From NCBI GenBank assembly GCA_030446775.1, contig JAUJMQ010000018.1:1-41961 (forward strand): 41,961 nucleotides of DNA. The letters run 5' to 3'. The DNA is from Egibacteraceae bacterium. GTDB lineage: Bacteria; Actinomycetota; Nitriliruptoria; Euzebyales; Egibacteraceae. The first letter of the stretch is position 1, and each line of letters begins with the position of its first letter. Below, piece after piece: positions 34,699 to 41,961 of this stretch. Below the pieces are notes generated by a model. That model was not told the origin of the DNA, ran no database searches, and saw only the letters and a program-made list of their open reading frames with translations. The position numbers and the translations under genes were made by a program.

Positions 34699-36589
34699 CC
34701 CCTCCCGCTATCCGCCGATCGGCGACTACGCCCTGCTCGCCGACTGCCACTCGTCGGCGCTGGTCAGCCGCACCGCGTCGGTTGACTGGGCATGCCTGCG
34801 GCAGTTCGACGCGCCGAGCGTGTTCGGCCGCCTGCTGGACTGGGAGCAGGGCGGGCACTTCTCGCTGACGCCGGTCGGTGCGGACACGTTCGAGCGGTGC
34901 TACGTCGGCGACTCGCTGGTGCTGTGCACGACCGTCACCACGGCGACGGGCCGGGTCCGGATCCTCGACGCCTTCGCGATGCACAGCGGCGGCCAGAAGC
35001 AGCCTCGCAACCAGCTGCTGCGCATCGTCGAGGGGGTCGACGGCGACGTCGAGATCGACGTCTGCATCCAGCCGCGCTTCGACTACGGCGAGCTGCGCCC
35101 GTGGCTGCGGCGCTCCCACGACGCGCCGGAGCACCCTGGCGGGGCGTTCACCGCGGTGGGTGGCGACAGCGCCCTCGTCGTCTCGGCCGACGTCCGGCTC
35201 GACGTGGACGTCGAGAACGTGTCGCTGCGCGGGCGACGGTCGCTGGCGGCCGGGGAGCGGATGCGCTTCTCGGTCAGCGCCGAGGTGCCCCACGACGTCC
35301 AAGGTCGGGGAACCCCGCCCGAGACGATCGACGAGCGGATGAACGAGACCCTCGCGTGGTGGAGTCGCTGGTCGCGCAAGTCCACGGTGGGCGGCCCCTA
35401 CGAGGCGCAGGTGCGCCGCTCGGCGATCGTGCTCAAGGGCCTGACGTGCGCCCCGACCGGCGCGATGATCGCGGCGCCGACCACGTCGCTGCCCGAGGAG
35501 CTCGGCGGCGAGCGCAACTGGGACTACCGCTACAGCTGGATCCGCGACTCCACGCTCGCGATGGCGGCACTGTGCCTGGCCGGTCACGCTGAGGTCGCCC
35601 GCGGCTTCCGCGACTTTCTGATGCGTTCGGCCGCGGGCACCGCCGAGGACCTGCAGATCATGTACGGCGCGTACGGTCGGCGGCACCTGCCCGAGTTCAC
35701 CCTCGACCTGGACGGCTACCGCGGCTCGCGTCCCGTGCGCGTCGGCAACGGCGCCGCCACGCAGCGCCAGCTCGACGTCTACGGCCACATCCTCGACGCC
35801 GCGCACCTGTGGCGGAAGTCCTACCACGAGATCGCGCCCGAGGAGTGGCGTTTCCTGCGCCACCTCGTGCAGGAGGCCGCGCTCGTGTGGGAGCGGCCCG
35901 ACCACGGGCTGTGGGAGATCCGTGGCGAGCCCCGCCAGTTCGTGCAATCCAAGGTCATGCTGTGGGTCGCGCTGGACCGCGGCATCACCACGGTCGAGGA
36001 GACGGGACTGGACGACACCGACATCGACCACTGGCGCGAGGTGCGCGCGGCGATCCGCCGGTCGGTCGAGACCAACGGCGTCGACCCCGAGCGGGGATGC
36101 TTCGTCCAGGCCTACGGATCGACCGAGCTGGACGCGGCCCTGCTGCTGCTTCCGATGGTCGGGTTCGTGCCGGCCAACGACCCGCGCATGGTCGCGACGG
36201 TCGAGGCGATCCAGGCCGACCTCGCGGTGCCGCCGCGCGGCTTCATCCGCCGCTACCGGCCCGCGAACTACGAAGACGGGCTGCGCGGCGGCGAGGCGAC
36301 GTTCCTCATGTGCAGCTTCTGGCTCGTCGACATCCTGGCGATGCAGGGCCGCCGGGCGGAGGCCGAGCAGCTGTTCGTCGCGCTGCTCGGGGTCGCCAAC
36401 GACGTGGGGCTGTACGCCGAGGAGTACGACCCGGCCAGCGATCAGCTGCTCGGCAACTTCCCCCAGGCGTTCACCCACATGGCGCTCATCAACTCCGCCC
36501 ACCAGCTCGCGTGCGCGCAGCGGGCCGGCGACTCTTGCCGCGAAACCCCGTGGGGCACCGTCGAGCGGATGTCCGAGCCGGCGATCTGA
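34688..36589 (+). CDS. GH15 family glucoamylase/trehalase-like glycoside hydrolase
   Basis: The 633-aa protein is full length for the bacterial GH15 group without signal peptide. It has the N-terminal IGDYALLADCHSSALVS, the barrel entry TTSLPEELGGERNWDYR, the catalytic-acid region WEIRGEPRQFVQSK around residues 409-422 and the catalytic-base region EEYDPASDQLLGNFPQAFTH near the end. Enzymes of this type cleave alpha-glucosidic bonds in the cytosol (trehalose or glucan ends); the substrate is not determined. The ATG at 34688 overlaps the AI-2E gene by 11 bases. It is a paralogue of the partial gene at 1-853. Confidence 0.93.
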   Translation: MAPDPSRYPPIGDYALLADCHSSALVSRTASVDWACLRQFDAPSVFGRLLDWEQGGHFSLTPVGADTFERCYVGDSLVLCTTVTTATGRVRILDAFAMHSGGQKQPRNQLLRIVEGVDGDVEIDVCIQPRFDYGELRPWLRRSHDAPEHPGGAFTAVGGDSALVVSADVRLDVDVENVSLRGRRSLAAGERMRFSVSAEVPHDVQGRGTPPETIDERMNETLAWWSRWSRKSTVGGPYEAQVRRSAIVLKGLTCAPTGAMIAAPTTSLPEELGGERNWDYRYSWIRDSTLAMAALCLAGHAEVARGFRDFLMRSAAGTAEDLQIMYGAYGRRHLPEFTLDLDGYRGSRPVRVGNGAATQRQLDVYGHILDAAHLWRKSYHEIAPEEWRFLRHLVQEAALVWERPDHGLWEIRGEPRQFVQSKVMLWVALDRGITTVEETGLDDTDIDHWREVRAAIRRSVETNGVDPERGCFVQAYGSTELDAALLLLPMVGFVPANDPRMVATVEAIQADLAVPPRGFIRRYRPANYEDGLRGGEATFLMCSFWLVDILAMQGRRAEAEQLFVALLGVANDVGLYAEEYDPASDQLLGNFPQAFTHMALINSAHQLACAQRAGDSCRETPWGTVERMSEPAI

Positions 36590-36717
36590 CCGCCGCCGGT
36601 CCCCGGTCGACGCCGGCGGCGACGCGATCGCACCGCCGCGGCGGCGAGGCGGAACCCCCGCCGTGCCGCGGGCGTCTGACAGGTCCGACAGGCTCCGGCG
36701 AACAGAAGGGCAGTGGG

Positions 36718-37548
36718 ATGGGCTCGAGACGGTTGCGGCGGTGGTGGGTCCCGGCGGCCGCCCTGTCGCTGTTTGCGGTCGCATGCTCCGACGGCGGCGG
36801 TGACCCGCTGGGCGGCGGGCTCGGCGGCGGCGCGGTGGACGCGGGGCCGGGCGCCGCCGGCTCCGCGGCCTTCGCGCAGGAGGCGCCGGCGGCGACCACG
36901 TCGGCGGCGGCCATCGACCCGGGGGTCACGGTGACCGGCGTCGGGCGGGTGCAGGGCCGCCCCGACACGTTGCGGGCCACCGTCGGCGTCGAGGCCGAGC
37001 GCGACAGCGTCTCCGAGGCGCTGGAGGCCGCCAACGCCGCCACCGAGGCCGTGCTGGCGGCACTGCGGGACGCCGGTGTCGCCGACCGGGACCTCCAGAC
37101 GGTGCAGTTCTCGGTCAACCCGCGCTACGTGGACACCACCACGGGGATACCCGAGATCAGCGGGTACGTCGTCGGCAACCTCGTCGAGGCCACGGTGCGC
37201 GAGATCGGCCGCGCCGGCGACGTGCTGCAGGCGGCCGTGACGGCGGGCGGGGACGCGGCCCGCGTGCAGGGGATCACCTTCGCGCTGGAGGACAACGCGG
37301 CGCTGGTCGACGCGGCACGCGAGTCGGCGTTCGCCGACGCGCGGCGCAAGGCCGAGCAGTACGCGGCGCTGGCGGGCCGGGAGCTCGGCCCCTTGGTCGG
37401 GCTGTCCGAGGTCGTCGCCGACCCGCCCCAGCCGGACGAATTCCGCGCCGCGGCCGAAGGTGGCGCCGACGTGGCGGCGTCCGTGCCGCTGCAGCCCGGG
37501 CGTCAGGAGGTCGGCGTCACCGTGACCGCGGTGTGGTCGCTGAGCTGA
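36718..37548 (+). CDS. SIMPL (DUF541) domain lipoprotein
   Basis: The 276-aa product begins with a signal peptide (WWVPAAALSLFAVAC) whose Cys fits a lipobox. A Gly/Ala-rich linker follows and then a SIMPL domain: VTVTGVGRVQGRPDTLRA, SVSEALEAANAATEAVLAAL, DLQTVQFSVNPRY and DARRKAEQYAALAGRELG. SIMPL proteins form large oligomers in the envelope in some bacteria and relate to oxidative stress or signalling; the role here is unknown. The ATG at 36718 follows AGAAGGG. It is 128 bases after the GH15 gene, so it may have its own promoter. Confidence 0.9.
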   Translation: MGSRRLRRWWVPAAALSLFAVACSDGGGDPLGGGLGGGAVDAGPGAAGSAAFAQEAPAATTSAAAIDPGVTVTGVGRVQGRPDTLRATVGVEAERDSVSEALEAANAATEAVLAALRDAGVADRDLQTVQFSVNPRYVDTTTGIPEISGYVVGNLVEATVREIGRAGDVLQAAVTAGGDAARVQGITFALEDNAALVDAARESAFADARRKAEQYAALAGRELGPLVGLSEVVADPPQPDEFRAAAEGGADVAASVPLQPGRQEVGVTVTAVWSLS

Positions 37549-37677
37549 GGGCGGCGCTCCCGGCCGGGGGTCAAGGCGGCATGTTCGGCGCCCGTGTCGA
37601 CCCCGCGCCCGTCCTGGGGTGCCTTCGCGAGTAGCGTCCGGCCGGCATCGCGCCCACCCGAGTCGTGGAGGACCACC

Positions 37678-39312
37678 GTGACCGCTGCCGTCGACGGCTT
37701 GGCCCAGGAGTACTTCGACCTGACGTTCGCCCACTCGCCCGTGACCGCCACGGCGTACGGGGTGCACGACCGCGACTCCGAGCTCGACGACCTCGACGCC
37801 GCGGGCATGGACGACCACGCCCGCCGGATCGCCGCTCTCAGGTCGCGTGTGCTGGGCCTGGACGCCGCCGACGAGGAGGAGGCGGTCGATCGCGACGCGC
37901 TCGCCGCGGCGCTCGCCGGCGTCGTGTTCACCCACGAGGTCGAGCGGCCCTGGCGGCGCAACCCGCACACCGCGGCGGCGGCCGTCGGCGACAGCGTGCT
38001 GGCGCTGCTCACCAAGGACTTCGCTCCCCGCGAGCGGCGCATGCGCGACGCCGCCGCCCGTCTGGAGCAGGCCCCCCGGCTGCTGTCGCAGGCCAAGCGG
38101 ATGCTGGACGAACCGTGCCCGCACATCTGGCGGGACATGGCGGTCGCCGCCGCGCGGGCCAGCGCCGACTTCCTGCCGGCCGCGCTTGCCTCGCAGGCCG
38201 CGGGCACGCCCGTCGCCGCGCGGGCGGTCGCTGCGGCGCGGACGGCGGCCGCGGCACTCGGCGAGTACGCGCAGTGGCTCCAGACCGAGCACCGCGACCG
38301 GTTTCCCCACGATGCGCCATACCACCTCGGCTCCGAAGCCCTGGCGAGGCGGCTGCGCGAGGTCCACTGCCTCGACCGCCCCCCGGAGGCCTTCGCGGCG
38401 CTCGGCCACCAGCAGATCGCACAGGTCTCCGAGCTGCTGGCGGAGCAGGCAGGCCGGCTCGGCAGCGACGACTGGCACGCCAAGCTCGCCCAGGTCGCGT
38501 CGCGCCACCCGACGCGCGAGGGGCTCGTCGACGCCTACCGGCGCGAGATTGCAGCGCTCGCGGCGTTCGTGTTCGACCACGACGTCGTGGCCAACCCCCG
38601 CCCGCAGGACCCTGTGGTCACCGTGGAGGCGACACCGGAGTTCCGCCGCGCGCACCTGCCGATGGCCGCCTACGAGAACGACGGCCCCTTCGAGCAGCGC
38701 CAGAACCCGTCGGTGGTCGTGACACCACCGCGCGACGACAGCAGCCTGCGCGACCACGGGCACGGACTCCTGCAGTCCATCGCCGCGCACGAGGGCTACC
38801 CGGGTCACCACCTGCAGATCACGACCGCCAACGAGCTGGAGTCGGTCACCCGCCGGGCCGTCTACTCCCACGTGATGATCGAAGGCTGGGGGCTGTACGC
38901 CGAGGAGCTCATGCACACCGTCGGCTACTACGACGACGAAGCGCGGATGGGTCAGCTGTCGATGCGCCTGCTGCGGGCGCTGCGCTGCGTGCTCGACATG
39001 GAGATGCAGTCCGGTGAGACCACCTGGGAGCAGGGGGTCGCCAAGGCCGTCTCGCTGGTCGGCATGTCCGAGCCGAACGCCCGCAGCGAGGTGATCCGCA
39101 ACACGGCCATGCCGACGCATCCGTTCGGGTTCCTGGTCGGCTGCCTGGAGCTCGAACGCCTGCGCGACGACGCCCAGGCGCGACTCGGCGACGCCTTCAC
39201 CCTGCGGGCCTTCCACGACCAGGTGCTGTCCTACGGGCACCTCCCGCCGACGCTGATCGCCCGGGCGATGGCCGCCGCAGCCTCCGACGCGCAACCGCAG
39301 CCGGGGCCGTAG
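37678..39312 (+). CDS. DUF885 family putative metallopeptidase
   Basis: The 544-aa protein has the DUF885 zinc motif HEGYPGHHLQ, preceded by a Ser/Arg/Asp stretch, and the downstream EGWGLYAEELMH and PTHPFGFLVG. The all-helical N-terminal half is typical. There is no signal peptide. Members are annotated as carboxypeptidase- or oligopeptidase-like; the activity is mostly untested. The GTG at 37678 follows GGAGG by six bases. It stands alone between the SIMPL gene and a convergent membrane-protein gene. Confidence 0.9.
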   Translation: MTAAVDGLAQEYFDLTFAHSPVTATAYGVHDRDSELDDLDAAGMDDHARRIAALRSRVLGLDAADEEEAVDRDALAAALAGVVFTHEVERPWRRNPHTAAAAVGDSVLALLTKDFAPRERRMRDAAARLEQAPRLLSQAKRMLDEPCPHIWRDMAVAAARASADFLPAALASQAAGTPVAARAVAAARTAAAALGEYAQWLQTEHRDRFPHDAPYHLGSEALARRLREVHCLDRPPEAFAALGHQQIAQVSELLAEQAGRLGSDDWHAKLAQVASRHPTREGLVDAYRREIAALAAFVFDHDVVANPRPQDPVVTVEATPEFRRAHLPMAAYENDGPFEQRQNPSVVVTPPRDDSSLRDHGHGLLQSIAAHEGYPGHHLQITTANELESVTRRAVYSHVMIEGWGLYAEELMHTVGYYDDEARMGQLSMRLLRALRCVLDMEMQSGETTWEQGVAKAVSLVGMSEPNARSEVIRNTAMPTHPFGFLVGCLELERLRDDAQARLGDAFTLRAFHDQVLSYGHLPPTLIARAMAAAASDAQPQPGP

Positions 39313-39348
39313 CCCTCAACGCAGCCGCGCGGCCCGTGCCTCACGAGC

Positions 39349-40020
39349 TCAGGCGCGGGGCCGGCCCGGCGTCGCGGATCGGGGCACCGCGGTCCCCAGC
39401 AGCCGCACCGCGATGGCGACCGCGGGCCCGACGAGCAGCGCATAGGTGACGGTGCCGAGGCCGACGGTGCCGCCGAGGGCGGCGCCGGCACCGAGAACGG
39501 CCAGCTCCATGGCGAGGCGCACCCGCGACAGCGGCCAGCCGAAGCGGCGGTGCAGGCCGGTCATCCAGCCGTCGCGCGGACCGGGACCCAGGCCTGCGGT
39601 CAGGTAGAAGCCGCTGCCGATCCCCACCATCGCGACGCCGGTCAGGAGCCCGCCGGCGCGCGGGAGCAGCCCGGCGGGGTCGGGCAGCAGGGGCAGCATC
39701 ACGTCGATCGCGATCCCGATGACGATGACGTTGAGCACGGTGCCCAGGCCCGGCCGTTCGCGCAGCGGCAGCCATCCGGCGAGCACGACCAGGCCGATGA
39801 GCTGGGTGGCGGTGCCGACCATCAGCGGGGTGTGCAGGCTCAGCCCCTGCGCCAGCACGGTCCAGGGGGCGTTGCCGAGGGCGGCGTCCAGCAGCAGCGC
39901 GTCGCCGGTGCCGAACAGCCACAGTCCCACCAGCAGCCGGCCCAGCCGCGCCGGCGACGCCTTCCACCGCGAGGCGGCCGGGGCCAGAGGGGAGGCCGGG
40001 GCGGGCATCACGGTCGACAT
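39349..40020 (-). CDS. YczE/YitT-like integral membrane protein
   Basis: The 223-aa protein has five or more hydrophobic helices. It shows the YczE pattern LGRLLVGLWLFGTGDALLL, ALGNAPWTVLAQGLS, GTVLNVIVIGIAIDVML and the signature GLGPGPRDGWMTGL. The function of YczE-type proteins is not firmly known. The ATG at 40020 is chosen because the frame extending to 40119 reads like non-coding sequence, though no clear ribosome binding site is seen. Its end is 36 bases from the convergent DUF885 stop. Confidence 0.82.
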   Translation of the reverse strand: MSTVMPAPASPLAPAASRWKASPARLGRLLVGLWLFGTGDALLLDAALGNAPWTVLAQGLSLHTPLMVGTATQLIGLVVLAGWLPLRERPGLGTVLNVIVIGIAIDVMLPLLPDPAGLLPRAGGLLTGVAMVGIGSGFYLTAGLGPGPRDGWMTGLHRRFGWPLSRVRLAMELAVLGAGAALGGTVGLGTVTYALLVGPAVAIAVRLLGTAVPRSATPGRPRA

Positions 40021-40223
40021 GGCTGCGGCCGACACTACCCGGCGTCCCCAGGTCGCCGCGGCGACGCCGACGTGGGAACGTGGCGACGTCCGTCGCCCGG
40101 AGCCGCCAGGCCCGGCCACGTCGCATGCGAAGGTTGCACGCTTGGATCCGGATGCGGGACGAAGTCTTCAACCTTGCGGTCCGGTGGCGGCTGAGGCCCG
40201 CGTGGGCGCCGGCCGGAGTTCGC

Positions 40224-40247
40224 GTTGAAACGACCGGCGCCGGGTAT
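40224..40247 (+). promoter_or_regulatory. candidate SigB/SigF-type stress promoter
   Basis: GTT(GAAA) at 40224 and GGGTAT at 40242-40247 are separated by 15 bases after GTT, a close match to the actinobacterial general-stress consensus GTTT-N15-GGGTA. Transcription would start about 30 bases before the GTG at 40285. An inverted repeat AAGGTTG/CAACCTT lies upstream at 40130-40175. Confidence 0.5.
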
Positions 40248-40284
40248 CCCGCGGTCCGCAGGCCCAGGACGACAGGAGACGCGC

Positions 40285-40461
40285 GTGTCCGACACCACCG
40301 ACTACAGCAAGCACACCGACGACGAGCTGCGTGAGGGGATCGCCAAGATCGACCAGCAGGAGCAGCGAATCGCCGAGGAGGACAGCGACTCGGCGCTGGA
40401 TGCGGCGAGCGACCAGCGCGGCGCGATGCAGGCCGAGCTCGACCGGCGCGCCGGTCGCTAG
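40285..40461 (+). CDS. small acidic helical protein, 58 aa
   Basis: It starts with GTG at 40285, eight bases after ACAGGAG. The product is charged and helical (KHTDDELREGIAKIDQQEQ, ending AMQAELDRRAGR) with heptad-like spacing, no Cys and no membrane segment. It resembles small stress-type helical proteins in composition, but I recognise no named family. It lies 21 bases upstream of the 205-aa gene and shares its predicted stress promoter. Confidence 0.65.
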   Translation: MSDTTDYSKHTDDELREGIAKIDQQEQRIAEEDSDSALDAASDQRGAMQAELDRRAGR

Positions 40462-40482
40462 ACGGAAGAAGAGGCTCCAGCC

Positions 40483-41100
40483 ATGGATCTGCTCCGATCG
40501 ACCGTCGCCGGTGCGCTCGCGGGAACCGCGCAGGTGCTGTCCCTCACGTCACGCGTGCTGGAGGTGACCGCGGACGCGCTGCGTCCCTCGCCGGGAGCCA
40601 AGGCGCCCGAGCCGGTCGCTGCGCCGGCGCGCGACGTCGCCGGCTCGTGGCCCGACGGTGATCCGGTCGACGGCGTCGCGGTCGACGAGGGCGTCATCGT
40701 CCCGGTGGAGCGGGAGCTGACCGACGCCGAGCTCGGCCTCGTGGCCGACGACTCGCCCTTCGACGACCTCGACGGGGCCGAGCCGGGCGCGGACGCCGGC
40801 GCCGACGCGGAGGTCGCCGCCGCGGAGATGACCGACGCGGAGCTGGGTCTGCTCACCGAGGAGCCCGCCACCCCCGAGCCGCCCGCCGCCACGCCGCTGC
40901 TGGACGAGACGCCGCACCAGCGCTCCAGCGACAGCCACATCGAGGAGCTGGGGATGCAGTCGGCCTCCGCGGTCGTGGCCGCCGTCGCGGACCTGTCGAC
41001 CGACGAGCTGCGGCTGCTCACCGAGTACGAGATGGCCCACCGCAACCGCAAGAGCGTCCTGCGCGCCATCGAACGCGCCCTGCTCCCGTCCACCGGCTGA
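40483..41100 (+). CDS. hypothetical acidic protein with three internal repeats, 205 aa
   Basis: The N-terminal ~35 residues form an amphipathic helix (LLRSTVAGALAGTAQVLS). The middle is acidic and disordered. Three copies of a short motif occur: ELTDAELGL (78-86), EMTDAELGL (115-123) and DLSTDELRLL (170-179). The last is part of a helical end EYEMAHRNRKSVLRAIERAL. The start is ATG at 40483, after GAAGAAG. It is soluble and has no known family. The repeats look like short linear binding elements. It probably forms an operon with the 58-aa gene. Confidence 0.7.
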   Translation: MDLLRSTVAGALAGTAQVLSLTSRVLEVTADALRPSPGAKAPEPVAAPARDVAGSWPDGDPVDGVAVDEGVIVPVERELTDAELGLVADDSPFDDLDGAEPGADAGADAEVAAAEMTDAELGLLTEEPATPEPPAATPLLDETPHQRSSDSHIEELGMQSASAVVAAVADLSTDELRLLTEYEMAHRNRKSVLRAIERALLPSTG

Positions 41101-41155
41101 CCCGGGAACCTCCGGCCTCCCGCCGGCGTCCCATATCGGGGCGCGAGGAGGCGAC

Positions 41156-41701
41156 ATGCGGCAGGTTCGGATGATCGTGGTGACGGGCGTCGTCGCGCTC
41201 GGCCTGCTGCTGCCGGCGCAGCCGGCGTGGGCCTGCTCGTGCGCCGGCGAACCCGAATCGGCGCTCAGGCGGCGGGCGGACGCCGTGTTCACGGGGCGGG
41301 TCATGACCCGCGCGGATCCTGGCGGCATCGGGGCGATGCTGTCGAGCGGCCGGCCGGTCCGGTGGACCTTCGCCGTCGACGGCGTCGAGAAGGGCCGCGT
41401 CGCGGCCACCGAGGCGGTCGAGTCGGCCGCCGACGAGGCCTCCTGTGGCTACGGTTTCGCGGTCGGGGGCCGGTACCGCGTGTTCGCCGACCGTGATGGC
41501 GACACGCTGACCACCGGCCTGTGCGACGGCACCGAGCCGGTCCCCGCCGACGCCGTCGCGCGCGGGCGGCCGCCGGACCGCCCGCCAGCAACCGAGCCCG
41601 GCGCGTCCAGTGGCCGAGGCGCCCCGGTAGCCCTGCTCGCCGCGACCGGCGCAGGGCTGCTCGCCGCCGCGCTGCTGCGCCGCCGCAACCACCGGCCCTA
41701 G
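41156..41701 (+). CDS. secreted NTR/TIMP-like protein with LAATG sorting signal
   Basis: The 181-aa product starts with a signal peptide (VVTGVVALGLLLPAQPAWA) directly followed by CSCAGEPE, the Cys-x-Cys start typical of NTR/TIMP-like domains. Paired Cys further on (SCGYGFAVGGRY, LCDGTEP) fit disulfides. The C-terminus is a wall-sorting signal: LAATG, a hydrophobic stretch (GLLAAALL) and RRRNHRP. LAxTG is the motif recognised by class E sortases of actinobacteria. So it is likely anchored to the cell wall. NTR-like domains often bind proteases or ligands; the target is unknown. The start is ATG at 41156, behind GAGGAGG. Confidence 0.75.
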   Translation: MRQVRMIVVTGVVALGLLLPAQPAWACSCAGEPESALRRRADAVFTGRVMTRADPGGIGAMLSSGRPVRWTFAVDGVEKGRVAATEAVESAADEASCGYGFAVGGRYRVFADRDGDTLTTGLCDGTEPVPADAVARGRPPDRPPATEPGASSGRGAPVALLAATGAGLLAAALLRRRNHRP

Positions 41702-41755
41702 CCGCGTCCTCCAGCCAAGTCCGGGGCTGGTGCCCGCTTCGCTGCTAAGAACAGC

Positions 41756-41775
41756 ACGCTGGCGCACGCCAGTGT
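41756..41775. terminator. hairpin upstream of the serine recombinase
   Basis: ACGCTGGC (41756-41763) pairs with GCCAGTGT (41768-41775) with one G-T pair and a 4-base loop. It is followed by the relatively T-rich TCAAGTTGCTGTTG. It could end the NTR-like gene, or be part of an attachment region next to the recombinase. Confidence 0.4.
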
Positions 41776-41798
41776 CAAGTTGCTGTTGCGCTCGTCGC

Positions 41799-41961
41799 AT
41801 GACGGTCGCCGGGATCTACGCGAGGATCAGCCAGGACGCTGGGGGCACGGGCCTCGGTGCTGCCCGGCAGCGGGAGGACTGCGAGGCGCTGGCGCAGCGG
41901 CGGGGCTGGTCGCTGGGCGGCGTCTACGTGGACAACGACGTGTCCACGTTCAGCGGCCGAG
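41799..41961 (+). CDS. large serine recombinase (site-specific integrase), N-terminus only
   Basis: The 54 visible residues begin with ATG at 41799 and read AGIYARISQDAGG, GLGAARQREDCEALAQRR, GWSLGGVYVDNDVSTFSG. This is the resolvase/invertase catalytic domain with the nucleophile Ser in YARIS. The RQ-EDC-LA-RGW pattern is that of large serine integrases of actinobacterial phages and integrative elements. The gene runs off the window. It suggests that an integrated element begins near 41.7 kb, with an att site likely in the 97 bases before the start. Confidence 0.88.
   Translation, partial: MTVAGIYARISQDAGGTGLGAARQREDCEALAQRRGWSLGGVYVDNDVSTFSGR

Noticed and set aside
1-41961. CRISPR arrays, tRNA and rRNA genes
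   Set aside because: No regularly spaced repeats with unique spacers, no cloverleaf-like sequence and no rRNA signatures were seen; the only tandem repeats are the 29-base and 51-base junction repeats.

Overview
The window is about 42 kb of very GC-rich DNA with dense gene packing, frequent GTG/TTG starts and 4-base stop/start overlaps. A BldC-type regulator, a valine/leucine dehydrogenase, purM and purF lie together, a neighbourhood I know from Streptomyces. This points to Actinomycetota, possibly a deep-branching, non-model lineage; the class cannot be fixed from this sequence alone. No rRNA, tRNA or CRISPR array was seen.

Layout. 1-3.8 kb: a left-truncated GH15 glycosidase with two small upstream genes, an orphan OmpR-type regulator with an atypical receiver, and a redoxin/hypothetical pair. 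4.0-8.4 kb: a very large secreted protein combining a gluzincin-like metalloprotease domain with a von Willebrand A domain, resembling CLCA proteins. 8.9-14.2 kb: two convergent gene pairs, an ECF sigma factor (frameshifted here) plus a 159-aa protein, facing a TPR-CHAT protease plus an intracellular S8 protease, with a shared bidirectional hairpin between them. 14.3-16.5 kb: a Crp/Fnr regulator, two DoxX-like membrane proteins transcribed divergently around a palindromic operator candidate, and a small acidic protein. 16.5-19.8 kb: an adenylate cyclase-ATPase whose TPR tail is cut off by an in-frame stop.

19.8-21.5 kb holds a DUF72 gene and a metallo-beta-lactamase gene broken by many frameshifts, although the motifs in each segment are preserved. 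21.5-28.2 kb is conserved core: a TrxR-like ferredoxin-NADP reductase, bldC, vdh, purM, purF and a cation/proton antiporter. 28.3-33.4 kb is an unusual operon of three paralogous membrane-anchored kelch beta-propeller genes, read as 14, 7 and 7 blades once three apparent frameshifts are corrected. 33.5-39.3 kb: an AI-2E-type permease, a complete GH15 enzyme, a SIMPL-domain lipoprotein and a DUF885 metallopeptidase. 39.3-41.7 kb: a YczE-like membrane protein, a stress-type promoter candidate with two small acidic genes, and an NTR/TIMP-like secreted protein ending in a class E sortase-like LAATG signal. At the right edge a large serine recombinase begins, so a mobile element probably starts there.

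Functional picture: mostly a housekeeping and envelope region. Two modules stand out as poorly characterised: the CHAT/S8/sigma proteolytic signalling set and the tandem kelch propeller operon. Frameshifts cluster at 9.27, 19.2-21.5 and 30.2-30.8 kb. They mostly look like missing bases in GC-rich tracts, so sequencing or assembly error is a serious alternative to gene decay.
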